From Arthrobacter sp. SX1312 (GTDB taxonomy: Bacteria; Actinomycetota; Actinomycetes; Actinomycetales; Micrococcaceae): a stretch of 64,000 nt of DNA. Where the stretch lies: the NCBI RefSeq assembly GCF_002929295.1, contig NZ_PJIM01000001.1, positions 124,001 to 188,000 of the forward strand, written 5' to 3'. The translations under genes and the position numbers were made by a program. Below are positions 27,677 through 36,728 of the stretch, piece by piece (position 1 is the stretch's first letter; every line of letters starts with the position of its first letter). Under the pieces are notes generated by a model that saw only the letters and a list, made by a program, of their open reading frames with translations, was not told the origin of the DNA and ran no database searches.

Positions 27677-30600
27677 ATGGATCAGTCAGAACAGCAGGGC
27701 AACGACCAGACCGCAGCGGAAGCATCCGTGACCACGCAGGCACCCGAGGCCCAGGCCGCACCGGCGAGGGCGCCGAGGAAACGCCGCACGGCGAGTGCCC
27801 CGGCCGGGGCGCCGCCCTCGGCGACGCAGGTGATGCCCGACGCCGGGACCGCCGCGGACACCGCTGCAGGGGCCGCCGCCCCCACCGAGATCACCACCGA
27901 TACTCCAGCCGAGACCGCCGCGCCGGTCCGCAAGCGGGCCCCGCGCGTCCGCAAGCCGGTCGTCGTGACCGACCAGACGACCTCCCCCGGGATCACGGCG
28001 GACGCCGGGGAGGCGACGCCGGCAGCAGCCGACGACGCCCCGGCCGCCCCCGCGCGGGCGCCCCGCACCCGCCGTCGTGCCGCCAGCGCCGAGGCAGGAC
28101 CCGCGGGCGTGGCATCGGCCCCCGTCGAGCCCGTAGCGGTCCCTGCCGTCGGAAAGACGGCGGAGCCGGCCGCGATCGAACCGGCCGACGCCGTGGACAC
28201 CTCGACCGGGACGGCGTCGCCCGCCGCCGGCGATCCCGCCGAGGCTCCCGCCGCCCCCGCGCGGGCATCCCGCACCCGCCGTCGTGCCGCCAGCGCCGAG
28301 GCAGGACCCGCCGGCGCCGTCGACACCGCTGTCGACAGCGCGATCGGGCAGGCCGCGCCGGTCGCCGCCGACGCGCCTGCCGTCGACGCCGAGGCGGCAG
28401 CCGAGACCGCCGTGGAGGAGAAGCCGGTCCGCGCCCGCCGCACCTCCGCGCGGACCCGCAGCCGCCGTGCCTCCGAGCCCCCGCAGCAGGACGAGCAGGC
28501 GGGGATCGATCCCGCAGCAGCAGAGCCCTCCGCCACGAGCGGTGCGGCCGCAAGGGCCGCCGACACCGCCGACGACACCGCCCGCGGATCCGTCGACGCA
28601 GCGGAGGATGCAGAGTCCGGGGAGACCCCGGACGGCGGCCGCCTCGATCCGTTCGCGATCCCGGAGTCGCCGCTGTCCCTCCTGTTCCACGCGCCGGACC
28701 TCACCACGGTCTCCGTGCCGTCCGTGAAGGTCGCACCGCCGCGCGAGGAGGAAGCGGGCGAGGACGAGACCGAGGAATCCGGCCGCCGCTCGCGCCGCAG
28801 CCGCCGCAGCAGGGGCCGCGGCCGGGGCGACTCCGGCCAGGCCGAGGCCGCCACCGAGGACGCCGACAGCCCTGATGACCAGCCCGACGGCAATGGTCCC
28901 GAGGAGGGCGCCAGCGTGACGTCCCGTCGTCGCCGCCGTCGCCGTCGTGGTGACCAGGACCTGGAGCTCACCGGCGGCGAGGACGACGATCCGCCCAACA
29001 CCGTCACCCGCGTCCGGGCGCCGCGGCAGGCCAGCGAGCCCGTCTCCGACCGCGTGACCAGCGTGCGCGGGTCGACGCGCCTCGAGGCGAAGAAGCAGCG
29101 CCGCCGCGAATCGCGCGACACCGGGCGCCGCCGCACGGTCATCACCGAGGCCGAGTTCCTCGCCCGCCGCGAGTCCGTCGACCGTCAGATGATCGTCCGC
29201 CAGTCCGACGACAGGATCCAGATCGGCGTGCTGGAGGACGGCATGCTCGCGGAGCACTTCGTCTCCAGGACGCAGCAGGATTCGCTGATCGGCAACGTGT
29301 ACGTCGGCAAGGTCCAGAACGTGCTGCCGAGCATGGAGGCCGCCTTCGTCGACATCGGACGGGGACGGAACGCCGTGCTGTACGCCGGTGAGGTCAACTG
29401 GGACGCGGCGGGCCTCGACGGCCAGCCGCGCCGCATCGAGCTCGCCCTGAAGTCGGGGGACCCCGTCCTCGTCCAGGTCACGAAGGACCCGGTGGGACAC
29501 AAGGGTGCCCGGCTCACGAGCCAGATCTCCCTGCCCGGCCGCTACCTCGTGTACGTCCCGGGCGGGTCGATGACGGGCATCTCCCGCAAGCTGCCCGACG
29601 TCGAACGCAACCGGCTCAAGCGCATCCTCAAGGACCGCCTGCCCGAGAGTGCCGGCGTGATCGTCCGCACCGCGGCCGAGGGCGCCAGCGAGGAGGAGCT
29701 GACCCACGACATCAACCGCCTCCGCGCGCAGTGGGAGGAGATCGAGCGCAAGGCCGGCTCGACCAAGACCCTCGCGCCCGAACTGCTGTACGGCGAGCCC
29801 GACCTCACCATCAAGGTGGTCCGCGACGTCTTCAACGAGGACTTCTCCAAGCTCGTCGTCTCGGGCGAGGACGCGTGGGACACCATCGAGGCCTACGTCA
29901 TGTACGTGGCGCCGGACCTCGTGGGCCGGCTGGAGAAGTGGACCAGCGAGGAGGACATCTTCGCGGCGTCCCGCATCGACGAGCAGATCTCCAAGGCCCT
30001 CGAGCGCAAGGTCTACCTGCCCTCCGGCGGGTCCCTCGTGATCGACCGCACGGAGGCCATGACCGTCGTCGACGTCAACACCGGGAAGTTCACCGGCAGC
30101 GGCGGCAACCTGGAGGAGACCGTCACCAAGAACAACCTCGAGGCCGCCGAGGAAGTGGTGCGCCAGCTGCGCCTGCGTGACATCGGCGGCATCATCGTCA
30201 TCGACTTCATCGACATGGTGCTCGAGGCGAACCGCGACCTCGTCCTCCGGCGTCTCGTGGAATGCCTCGGCCGGGACCGGACCAAGCACCAGGTCGCCGA
30301 GGTCACCTCGCTGGGCCTCGTCCAGATGACGCGCAAGCGCATGGGCACGGGCCTGCTCGAGGTCTTCGGAGAGGACTGCGAGCACTGTGCGGGACGCGGC
30401 GTGGTCACCTACATGGAGCCCGTGGAGCACCGCCGGTCCACGACCGCCGAGAGCCAGCAGCAGCCCCGCCAGGACAAGCCGTCCCGGAGCGAGCGCAAGC
30501 GCAACCGAGGCCGCGGGGGCCCGCAGGACGAGGGCCTGGCACTGCCCCCGGTGCCGGTCGCCGAGAGCCCCGACCGTGCGGCGAAGGCCGAGGCCGCCCG

Positions 30601-31153
30601 CGCGGCCCTGGCGAGCATCGCCGCCGCGACCCATCACGCCCACGAGGAGGCGTCCGAGCAGGAGGTCCCCGCCTCGGACGTCCAGGTGACGGAAGCCGTC
30701 CTGACGATCAACGGCGAGACGGTCACCCTGCCCCGGGCGGACGGCCGCCGTCCAGCCGTCGAGGAGGCCGTCGAGGCTCCGGCCACGCGTCTGACCCTCG
30801 ACAGCCTGAGCGAGGCCTTCAACCGGAAGCCTGCCGCGGCGGGCGGCAGTGAGGAGCCGTCCGGGCCGGTGCCGGCGGAGACGCCGCGCACCGATCCGAC
30901 GACCGCCCCCGCGGTGGTCTCCGGACCGCCGTCGGACGGCACTCCCGCCCGCGCATCCCGTCCGCGCCGTCGCGTGGCGCGCAGCGCGCAGGGAGCGGCG
31001 GACACGGCCATCGAGACGCAGGGTGCGGAGCCCGCCGTCGAACCGGCCGGGACCCGGCACGTGGCGAAGGCCGCGGCACCCGCGCGGACGCCCGATGCAT
31101 CCGCCGCCGAGCCGCTGATCTTCGGCGTCGGGGTGCCTGCCTCCGAGCTGTAG
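27677..31153 (+). CDS. rne: Ribonuclease E/G family endoribonuclease
   Basis: A 1158-residue RNase E/G that initiates mRNA decay and processes rRNA and tRNA. The first 500 residues are disordered, Ala/Pro/Arg-rich and contain repeated Arg patches (APRTRRRAASAEAGPAG twice). The S1 domain starts around RIQIGVLEDGMLAEHFVSR and GNVYVGKVQNVLPSMEAAFV. The catalytic DNase I-like part has DVNTGKFTG (about residue 798) and DFIDM (about residue 841) with the metal-binding aspartates. The zinc-link cysteines are in EDCEHCAGRG (about residue 901). The C-terminal 250 residues are basic and disordered. ATG 27677 has GGAG nine bases upstream. Confidence 0.94.
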   Translation: MDQSEQQGNDQTAAEASVTTQAPEAQAAPARAPRKRRTASAPAGAPPSATQVMPDAGTAADTAAGAAAPTEITTDTPAETAAPVRKRAPRVRKPVVVTDQTTSPGITADAGEATPAAADDAPAAPARAPRTRRRAASAEAGPAGVASAPVEPVAVPAVGKTAEPAAIEPADAVDTSTGTASPAAGDPAEAPAAPARASRTRRRAASAEAGPAGAVDTAVDSAIGQAAPVAADAPAVDAEAAAETAVEEKPVRARRTSARTRSRRASEPPQQDEQAGIDPAAAEPSATSGAAARAADTADDTARGSVDAAEDAESGETPDGGRLDPFAIPESPLSLLFHAPDLTTVSVPSVKVAPPREEEAGEDETEESGRRSRRSRRSRGRGRGDSGQAEAATEDADSPDDQPDGNGPEEGASVTSRRRRRRRRGDQDLELTGGEDDDPPNTVTRVRAPRQASEPVSDRVTSVRGSTRLEAKKQRRRESRDTGRRRTVITEAEFLARRESVDRQMIVRQSDDRIQIGVLEDGMLAEHFVSRTQQDSLIGNVYVGKVQNVLPSMEAAFVDIGRGRNAVLYAGEVNWDAAGLDGQPRRIELALKSGDPVLVQVTKDPVGHKGARLTSQISLPGRYLVYVPGGSMTGISRKLPDVERNRLKRILKDRLPESAGVIVRTAAEGASEEELTHDINRLRAQWEEIERKAGSTKTLAPELLYGEPDLTIKVVRDVFNEDFSKLVVSGEDAWDTIEAYVMYVAPDLVGRLEKWTSEEDIFAASRIDEQISKALERKVYLPSGGSLVIDRTEAMTVVDVNTGKFTGSGGNLEETVTKNNLEAAEEVVRQLRLRDIGGIIVIDFIDMVLEANRDLVLRRLVECLGRDRTKHQVAEVTSLGLVQMTRKRMGTGLLEVFGEDCEHCAGRGVVTYMEPVEHRRSTTAESQQQPRQDKPSRSERKRNRGRGGPQDEGLALPPVPVAESPDRAAKAEAARAALASIAAATHHAHEEASEQEVPASDVQVTEAVLTINGETVTLPRADGRRPAVEEAVEAPATRLTLDSLSEAFNRKPAAAGGSEEPSGPVPAETPRTDPTTAPAVVSGPPSDGTPARASRPRRRVARSAQGAADTAIETQGAEPAVEPAGTRHVAKAAAPARTPDASAAEPLIFGVGVPASEL
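28043..28311. repeat. Two 62-bp direct repeats inside rne
   Basis: Bases 28043-28104 and 28250-28311 match except for two adjacent positions (gcgcc versus gcatc). They lie 207 bases apart, in frame, and encode two copies of an Arg-rich block. This points to internal duplication as the way the disordered N-terminal region grew. Confidence 0.9.
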
Positions 31154-31184
31154 GGATCACCCGGCACGGCAGGACCGTTCCATC

Positions 31185-31222
31185 CGGGAGGGCCGGAGTC
31201 CGCAAGGGCTCCGGCCCTCCCG
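31185..31222 (+). terminator. Intrinsic terminator after rne
   Basis: A 14-bp perfect stem, CGGGAGGGCCGGAG at 31185-31198 with CTCCGGCCCTCCCG at 31209-31222, loop 10 bases. A weak TGTCT tract follows. It is 31 bases after the rne stop. Confidence 0.8.
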
Positions 31223-31274
31223 TGTCTGCCCGGGGCACCACGGCCCGTGCACCGGACCCGGAGGCGCTGCTGAT

Positions 31275-31304
31275 TTGCGGGAAGAGGCGGTACTGCCGTA
31301 ATCT
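31275..31304 (+). promoter_or_regulatory. Promoter of rplU-rpmA
   Basis: TTGCGG at 31275-31280 and TAATCT at 31299-31304 are separated by 18 bases. It sits between the rne terminator and rplU, giving an rplU leader of about 210 bases. Confidence 0.6.
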
Positions 31305-31311
31305 TGACCCT

Positions 31312-31519
31312 CGGTGCATCCGCCTGTTAACCGGCATGTCCGTGGATATCCGTCAGGGGTTCTGACCCGTCAGATCCTGAAGACACCAGCAGCCCCAGGG
31401 TTCGGTGTCTTGGACACACGGAGCGGGGCAGGCGCGAAGAGCAACCTCAGGATTGCTGCCGAGGCGCACCCTAGTTTTTTCATCAGAAGTCAAGATTGTC
31501 GAGAGAAGTGAGTTCCCAA
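31312..31519 (+). other. Leader of rplU with a T-run
   Basis: The transcribed leader holds no gene. AGCAA at 31438-31442 can pair with TTGCT at 31453-31457, and six consecutive T occur at 31475-31480, rare in this GC-rich sequence. A hairpin-plus-T arrangement 40 bases before the start of a ribosomal protein gene could be an L21-type attenuator. No known L21 leader motif could be confirmed by eye. Confidence 0.4.
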
Positions 31520-31828
31520 GTGGTGTACGCGATTGTCCGCGCAGGCGGCCGCCAAGAAAAGGTTTCTGTAGGAGACCTCGTTACCCTTGACCGCGTCACC
31601 GGTCAGGCTGGAAGCACGTTCAAGCTTCCTGCCCTCCTTCTGGTAGACGGCGCCAAGATCACCTCCGCAGCGGAGGACCTCGCAAAGGTCTCCGTCACTG
31701 CCGAGATCGTCGAGAATCTTCGTGGACCGAAGATCGTCATCCAGAAGTTCAAGAACAAGACCGGCTACAAGAAGCGCCAGGGTCACCGTTCGGAACTGAC
31801 CCGCGTCAAGATCACGGGCATCGCGTAG
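31520..31828 (+). CDS. rplU: 50S ribosomal protein L21
   Basis: A 102-residue L21 protein, which binds 23S rRNA near L20. The sequence [20 protein letters not shown] and the C-terminal [17 protein letters not shown] motif are typical. GTG 31520 gives the usual MVYAIV start. Upstream TTG 31496 and GTG 31508 are in frame but would add residues not seen in the family. It is followed by rpmA after 58 bases. Confidence 0.95.
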   Translation: MVYAIVRAGGRQEKVSVGDLVTLDRVTGQAGSTFKLPALLLVDGAKITSAAEDLAKVSVTAEIVENLRGPKIVIQKFKNKTGYKKRQGHRSELTRVKITGIA

Positions 31829-31886
31829 TCCCTTCGGACCACCGATCTCCTCACGTAGAACATTCCAGCGAAGGCAGGCATAACCC

Positions 31887-32147
31887 ATGGCACATAAAAA
31901 GGGCGCGAGCTCCACTCGCAACGGCCGCGACTCGAACGCACAGTACCTCGGCGTGAAGCGCTTCGGTGGCCAGGTCGTCAAGGCCGGCGAGATCATCGTC
32001 CGCCAGCGCGGCACCCACTTCCACCCGGGCGCCAATGTCGGCCGCGGCGGGGACGACACCCTCTTCGCACTCGAGGCAGGTGCCGTGGAGTTCGGCACCC
32101 GCCGCGGACGCAAGGTCGTCAACATCGTGGGCGCTGCAGCAGAGTAA
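31887..32147 (+). CDS. rpmA: 50S ribosomal protein L27
   Basis: An 86-residue L27 with the conserved N-terminus [20 protein letters not shown] and the [22 protein letters not shown] core. The N-terminal tail reaches the peptidyl-transferase centre. Start AAGGCAGGCATAACCC precedes the ATG. A strong terminator follows, so rplU-rpmA can be expressed separately from obgE. Confidence 0.97.
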   Translation: MAHKKGASSTRNGRDSNAQYLGVKRFGGQVVKAGEIIVRQRGTHFHPGANVGRGGDDTLFALEAGAVEFGTRRGRKVVNIVGAAAE

Positions 32148-32175
32148 TTCTGCGCACGGTACACCAGGCATTTCG

Positions 32176-32214
32176 GGTGGGGTGAGCCTCTACGGCTCGC
32201 CCCACCTTTCTTTT
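32176..32214 (+). terminator. Intrinsic terminator between rpmA and obgE
   Basis: Stem GGTGGGGTGAGCC at 32176-32188 with GGCTCGCCCCACC at 32194-32206 (one G-T wobble), loop TCTAC, followed by TTTCTTTT. A textbook Rho-independent terminator. Confidence 0.88.
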
Positions 32215-32222
32215 AAGCCGAT

Positions 32223-32228
32223 TAGACT
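32223..32228 (+). promoter_or_regulatory. Possible -10 box of the obgE promoter
   Basis: TAGACT immediately after the terminator and 34 bases before obgE. The -35 region would overlap the terminator and has no consensus, so expression may also rest on read-through. Confidence 0.4.
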
Positions 32229-32262
32229 CGGCACAGTGAAGCATTTGTAGAAGGAGATCAAC

Positions 32263-33846
32263 GTGGCGAGCTTCGTTGACCGCGTAGTCCTGCACGTATC
32301 CGGCGGCACCGGCGGCCACGGCTGCGTTTCCGTCCACCGCGAGAAGTTCAAGCCCCTCGGCGGGCCCGACGGCGGCAACGGCGGCGACGGCGGCGACGTG
32401 ATCCTCCGCGTGGACCACCAGACCACGACCCTCCTCGACTTCCACCACGCCCCCCACCGTCATGCCACCAACGGCGGCAACGGCATGGGCGACTGGCGCG
32501 GCGGCAAGAGCGGCGAGACCCTGATCCTGTCCGTCCCGGACGGCACCGTCGTCAAGACGAAGGACGGCGAAGTGCTCGCGGACCTCGTGGGCGAGGGCAC
32601 CGAGTTCGTGGCAGCGGCCGGCGGACAGGGCGGACTCGGCAACGCCGCCCTGTCCTCCCAGAAGCGCAAGGCCCCCGGGTTCGCGCTGCTCGGCATCCCC
32701 GGGGACCAGCGCGACGTCGTCCTGGAGCTCAAGTCCATCGCGGACATCGCCCTCGTCGGTTTCCCCTCCGCCGGGAAGTCCAGCCTCATCGCCGCCATGT
32801 CGGCGGCCCGCCCGAAGATCGCGGACTACCCCTTCACCACCCTCGTGCCGAACCTCGGCGTCGTCGAAGCGGGCTCCACGCGCTTCACCATCGCCGACGT
32901 CCCCGGCCTCATCGAGGGTGCGAGCGAGGGCAAGGGCCTCGGCCACCACTTCCTACGCCACGTGGAACGCTGTGCTGCCCTGGTCCACGTGCTCGACTGC
33001 GCCGCGCTCGAGACGGACCGTGATCCCCTCAACGACCTCGCGATCATCGAGGGCGAACTGGACAAGTACGCCGTCGACATGAGCTTCGCTGGACCCGACG
33101 GCGACGTCGTCCCCCTGAACGAGCGCCCCCGCCTGGTGGCGCTGAACAAGGTGGACGTGCCGGACGGCAAGGACATGGCCGGCTTCGTCCGCCCCGAGCT
33201 CGAGGCGCGCGGCTACCGCGTGTTCGAGGTGTCCGCCTCCAGCCATGAGGGCCTGCGCCAGCTCGGCTTCGCCATGGCGGAGATCGTCGAGAACGCACGC
33301 AAGGCCGTGGCGACGGCCCCGCCGAGGATCGAGCCCCCGGTGCTCCGCCCCCGCGGCGTCAACGCCGCCTCGTTCCGGATCCGCCACGAGGAGAAGGACG
33401 CCCTGCCGCTCTTCCGCGTCCTCGGCGAGAAGCCCGAGCGCTGGGTCAAGCAGACGGACTTCACGAACGACGAGGCGGTCGGCTACCTCGCGGACCGCCT
33501 CGCCAAGCTCGGCGTGGAGGAGCAGCTCTTCAAGACCGGCGCGAAGCCCGGCGACACCGTGGTGATCGGCGAGGGCGACGGCGTCGTCTTCGACTGGGAG
33601 CCGACCATGATGGGCGGCGCCGAACTGCTCGCCGGTCCGCGCGGGTCCGACCTGCGCCTGGCCGAGTACGTGCGGCCCACGCGCGAGCAGAAGCGCGAGG
33701 AGTACCAGGAGCGCAAGGACGCCAAGGCGGCGGCCCGCGCCGAGCTCGAGGCCGACCGCAAGGCGGGCGTCTGGACCGAGTCCGTGCAGAACCGCAAGCA
33801 GGCTGCCTCCGCCCAGAAGGGCGCAGACACCGAGTCCGAGGACTAG
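32263..33846 (+). CDS. obgE: GTPase ObgE/CgtA
   Basis: A 527-residue ribosome-associated GTPase involved in 50S assembly and stress response. The Gly-rich OBG domain covers residues 1-158 ([19 protein letters not shown], with glycine repeats [13 protein letters not shown]). The G domain contains G1 [11 protein letters not shown]3 [16 protein letters not shown] and G4 ALNKVD. The C-terminal OCT domain follows, and a charged tail makes the protein longer than the usual 430-480 residues. GTG 32263 follows AGAAGGAGATCAAC, a strong ribosome-binding site. proB begins six bases downstream. Confidence 0.96.
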   Translation: MASFVDRVVLHVSGGTGGHGCVSVHREKFKPLGGPDGGNGGDGGDVILRVDHQTTTLLDFHHAPHRHATNGGNGMGDWRGGKSGETLILSVPDGTVVKTKDGEVLADLVGEGTEFVAAAGGQGGLGNAALSSQKRKAPGFALLGIPGDQRDVVLELKSIADIALVGFPSAGKSSLIAAMSAARPKIADYPFTTLVPNLGVVEAGSTRFTIADVPGLIEGASEGKGLGHHFLRHVERCAALVHVLDCAALETDRDPLNDLAIIEGELDKYAVDMSFAGPDGDVVPLNERPRLVALNKVDVPDGKDMAGFVRPELEARGYRVFEVSASSHEGLRQLGFAMAEIVENARKAVATAPPRIEPPVLRPRGVNAASFRIRHEEKDALPLFRVLGEKPERWVKQTDFTNDEAVGYLADRLAKLGVEEQLFKTGAKPGDTVVIGEGDGVVFDWEPTMMGGAELLAGPRGSDLRLAEYVRPTREQKREEYQERKDAKAAARAELEADRKAGVWTESVQNRKQAASAQKGADTESED

Positions 33847-33852
33847 GCCCCC

Positions 33853-35010
33853 TTGGCTGTGGACCACTCCCGGCACCCCCTCGCGTCCCGCGCGGGGCTC
33901 GCCGCGGCCGGAAGGATCGTCGTCAAGGTCGGCTCGTCGTCCCTGACCTCGGTCTCCGGGGGGATCTCCGGAGAAGCCCTCGTGCGGCTCGCCGATGTCC
34001 TCGCCGAGCGGCGTACGGCCGGGACCGAGGTCATCCTCGTGTCCTCCGGCGCCATCGCCGCCGGCCTCGCGCCCCTGGGGCTGGCACGCCGCCCGTCCCA
34101 GCTGTCGGCGCAGCAGGCCGCGGCGAGCGTGGGGCAGGGCCTGCTGATGGCCCAGTACTCACAGGCCTTCGCGGCGCACGGCGTCACCGTGAGCCAGATC
34201 CTCCTGACGGCTGACGACCTCATCCGGCGGTCCCACTACGCCAACGCGCACCGCGCCATGGAGCGGCTGCTGAATTTCGGCGTCGTGCCCATCGTCAACG
34301 AGAACGACACCGTCGCGAGCCACGAGATCCGGTTCGGCGACAACGATCGCCTCGCCGCGCTCGTCGCGCACCTCGTCAAGGCGGAGGCGCTCATCCTGCT
34401 GTCCGACGTCGACGCCCTCTACGACGGACCTCCGGGTGCCGGGGCCAGCCGGATCCCGCACGTCGGGTCGCCCGCCGACCTCGAGGGCGTCACCATCGGG
34501 CGGGCGGGCCGGGCCGGCGTCGGGACCGGCGGCATGGTCACCAAGGTCGAGGCCGCGACGATCGCGGCGTCCTCCGGCATCCCCGCGCTGGTCACGTCCA
34601 CGGCGAACGCCGCGGCGGCGCTGCGCGGTGACGACGTCGGGACCTGGTTCACGGCCACGGGCAAGCGCCAGCCCATCCGGCTGCTCTGGCTGGCCCACCT
34701 CGCGCGGGTCCTGGGCACGCTCGTGCTCGACGACGGTGCGGTGCGTGCGGTGGGGGAGCGGCGCCGCTCCCTGCTGGCCGCCGGCGTCGTGGACGTGGCC
34801 GGCGTGTTCGAGGCCGGGGACCCGGTCCAGCTCGTGAGCGGTGACGGCACGGTGGTGGCGCGGGGCCTCGTGAACTACAGTTCCGCCGAGCTTCCCCGCA
34901 TGCTCGGCCGGTCCACGCATGATCTCGCGGAGGAACTCGGCACCGAGTACGAGCGCTCCGTGGTGCACGTCAACGACCTCGTGGTGCTCCAGGCGGCCCC
35001 CGCGTCATGA
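33853..35010 (+). CDS. proB: Glutamate 5-kinase
   Basis: A 385-residue amino-acid kinase that phosphorylates glutamate in the first step of proline synthesis. The AAK domain has IVVKVGSSSLTS, VSSGAIAAGLAPLGL, NENDTVASHEIRFGDNDRLAALVA and the GTGGMVTKVEAA motif. A C-terminal PUA domain (from DDGAVRAVGERRRSLLAAGV) is present. TTG 33853 is the likely start, 10 bases after GAGGA in the end of obgE; GTG 33859 is an alternative. It is in an operon-like run with obgE and proA. Confidence 0.94.
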   Translation: MAVDHSRHPLASRAGLAAAGRIVVKVGSSSLTSVSGGISGEALVRLADVLAERRTAGTEVILVSSGAIAAGLAPLGLARRPSQLSAQQAAASVGQGLLMAQYSQAFAAHGVTVSQILLTADDLIRRSHYANAHRAMERLLNFGVVPIVNENDTVASHEIRFGDNDRLAALVAHLVKAEALILLSDVDALYDGPPGAGASRIPHVGSPADLEGVTIGRAGRAGVGTGGMVTKVEAATIAASSGIPALVTSTANAAAALRGDDVGTWFTATGKRQPIRLLWLAHLARVLGTLVLDDGAVRAVGERRRSLLAAGVVDVAGVFEAGDPVQLVSGDGTVVARGLVNYSSAELPRMLGRSTHDLAEELGTEYERSVVHVNDLVVLQAAPAS

Positions 35011-35045
35011 AGGGCCGGTCCCCGGATGCCGGGGCGGCTCCTCGC

Positions 35046-35051
35046 TAGACT
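35046..35051 (+). promoter_or_regulatory. Probable -10 box for leaderless proA transcript
   Basis: TAGACT lies 6 bases before the proA ATG. The bases between (GGGACG) are not a convincing ribosome-binding site. The spacing matches the other leaderless candidates in the window. Confidence 0.45.
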
Positions 35052-35057
35052 GGGACG

Positions 35058-36377
35058 ATGACCGACCTGCAGGCCGAGCCCACCCATCGGAACGACACCC
35101 CCGTGGCGCTGTCCCCGGGCCAGCTCACCGACGCCGTCCACGCCATCACCGACCGCTCCCGTCAGGCGTCGCGCATCCTGGCCCGCGCCACCCGGGCCCG
35201 CAAGGACCGCGTGCTCCTGGCGATCGCCGACGCCCTCGTCAGCCGACGCGACCTCGTGCTCGCCGCGAACCGGACCGACGTCGACCGCGGCCGCGCCGCC
35301 GGCACCTCCGCGTACCTCCTGGACCGCCTGAGCCTGGACGCCGAGCGCGTGGGGAAACTCGCCGAGGCGCTGGCACAGCTCGCCGCCCTGCCGGATCCCG
35401 TGGGCACCGCCGTCCGCGCGGAGACCCTGCCCAACGGCCTCCGGATGAGCCAGGTCCGCGTTCCCCTCGGGGTGGTCGCCGCGATCTACGAGGCACGCCC
35501 CAACGTGACCGTGGACATCGCCGGCCTGGCCCTCAAGAGCGGCAACGCCGTGATCCTGCGCGGCGGCAGTGCAGCCGCGGCCACCAACGCGGCCCTCGTC
35601 GGGATCATCCGCGACACCCTCGAGGACCACGGACTGCCCGACGACGCCGTCCTCACCATCGACGAGTTCGGCCGGGAAGGCGCCCAGGTCCTGATGAAGG
35701 CCCGCGGCCGGGTGGACGTCCTGATCCCGCGGGGCGGGCGGGAGCTGATCCAGTCCGTCGTGACGACGGCGCGCGTCCCCGTGATCGAGACGGGGGAGGG
35801 CAACGTGCACATCCTGCTCGACGAGAGCGCCGACGAGGAGATGGCGGTGGAGATCCTGCTCAACGCCAAGACGCAGCGTCCCAGTGTCTGCAACACCGTC
35901 GAGACCCTGCTCGTCCACGCCCGGTCGGCGGCCGCGCCCGGCGTCCTCGCCGCGCTCGTCCGCGCCGGCGTCACGCTGCACGTGGACGAGCGGTCACGTG
36001 GTCTCCTCCCGGCCGGAACGGACGCGCCGACGGCGACCGACGAGGACTGGGGGCGCGAGTACATGCAGCTCGACCTCGCGGTGAAGACGGTGGACAGCGT
36101 CGACGACGCCCTGCTGCACATCCGCCGGTGGAGCACCGGCCACAGCGAGGCGATCATCACGAACAACCTCGCCTCCTCCGAGGAGTTCGTGGCAGGCGTC
36201 GATTCCGCTGCCGTGCTGGTCAACGCCTCCACGCGCTTCGTGGACGGCGGTGAGCTGGGCCTCGGCGCCGAGGTGGGCATCTCCACCCAGAAGATGCACG
36301 CCCGGGGTCCGATGGGCCTGGCCGAACTCACGACCACCAAGTGGATCGTGCAGGGCGCAGGGCACGTCCGGCGCTGA
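35058..36377 (+). CDS. proA: Gamma-glutamyl phosphate reductase
   Basis: A 439-residue aldehyde-dehydrogenase-fold enzyme that reduces glutamyl phosphate to glutamate semialdehyde. The conserved sections include VPLGVVAAIYEARPNVTVD, the KSGNAVILRGGSAA cofactor region and the catalytic Cys in NAKTQRPSVCNTVETLLVH. The C-terminus has GLGAEVGISTQKMHARGPMG. It follows proB by 47 bases but has its own probable promoter. A hairpin terminator follows. Confidence 0.96.
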   Translation: MTDLQAEPTHRNDTPVALSPGQLTDAVHAITDRSRQASRILARATRARKDRVLLAIADALVSRRDLVLAANRTDVDRGRAAGTSAYLLDRLSLDAERVGKLAEALAQLAALPDPVGTAVRAETLPNGLRMSQVRVPLGVVAAIYEARPNVTVDIAGLALKSGNAVILRGGSAAAATNAALVGIIRDTLEDHGLPDDAVLTIDEFGREGAQVLMKARGRVDVLIPRGGRELIQSVVTTARVPVIETGEGNVHILLDESADEEMAVEILLNAKTQRPSVCNTVETLLVHARSAAAPGVLAALVRAGVTLHVDERSRGLLPAGTDAPTATDEDWGREYMQLDLAVKTVDSVDDALLHIRRWSTGHSEAIITNNLASSEEFVAGVDSAAVLVNASTRFVDGGELGLGAEVGISTQKMHARGPMGLAELTTTKWIVQGAGHVRR

Positions 36378-36385
36378 CGCCCCCG

Positions 36386-36412
36386 GCGTAAAGGGCCGAC
36401 CCTCCTTTACGC
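36386..36412 (+). terminator. Hairpin after proA
   Basis: GCGTAAAGG at 36386-36394 pairs with CCTTTACGC at 36404-36412, loop nine bases. No T-run follows, so its terminator strength is uncertain. Confidence 0.5.
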
Positions 36413-36413
36413 G

Positions 36414-36480
36414 TACCATGGGACCTGATGACCGCGCCGGTCCGCAACGGACCGGCGGACCCTGAACCGACAGAGGAACG
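36414..36480 (+). promoter_or_regulatory. Probable -10 box and short hairpin leader before the 78-aa membrane protein gene
   Basis: TACCAT at 36414-36419 fits a -10 box. Downstream, GCCGGTCCG at 36436-36444 and CGGACCGGC at 36448-36456 form a perfect 9-bp hairpin with a CAA loop in the leader. AGAGGAACGACG then leads to the ATG at 36484. Confidence 0.45.
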
Positions 36481-36483
36481 ACG

Positions 36484-36720
36484 ATGCTCTACTCCCTCGG
36501 CAGTACGCTGCTGGCCACCGAAGCCATGGAACACCACACCGAACTGCCGATGCCCGCCCTCGCGTACGGGTTGATCGTCATGGGCATCCTGCTCACCCTC
36601 ATGCTCGTCACAGTGTCCTTCTCCAACGTGCGGAACCGCCACGAGGCCGTCGAGGAGCACCTCGACCCCCACAAGCAGCACACCAACAAGCACGACCACG
36701 GCGAAGCGAACCGGCACTAG
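36484..36720 (+). CDS. Small single-pass membrane protein (78 aa), nadD neighbour
   Basis: A 78-residue protein with one membrane helix ([22 protein letters not shown]) and a His/Glu-rich C-terminal tail ([20 protein letters not shown]). This type of short protein sits before nadD in Micrococcaceae. AGAGGAACG precedes the ATG. The His-rich tail could bind metal ions, but no function is known. nadD starts eight bases after its stop. Confidence 0.72.
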   Translation: MLYSLGSTLLATEAMEHHTELPMPALAYGLIVMGILLTLMLVTVSFSNVRNRHEAVEEHLDPHKQHTNKHDHGEANRH

Positions 36721-36728
36721 CGGTCCAG

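Noticed and set aside
27682-31060. Minus-strand open frames of 487 and 1124 codons opposite rne
   Set aside because: Composition is that of the antisense of an Ala/Arg-rich gene; no domain or start site; rne itself has clear motifs.
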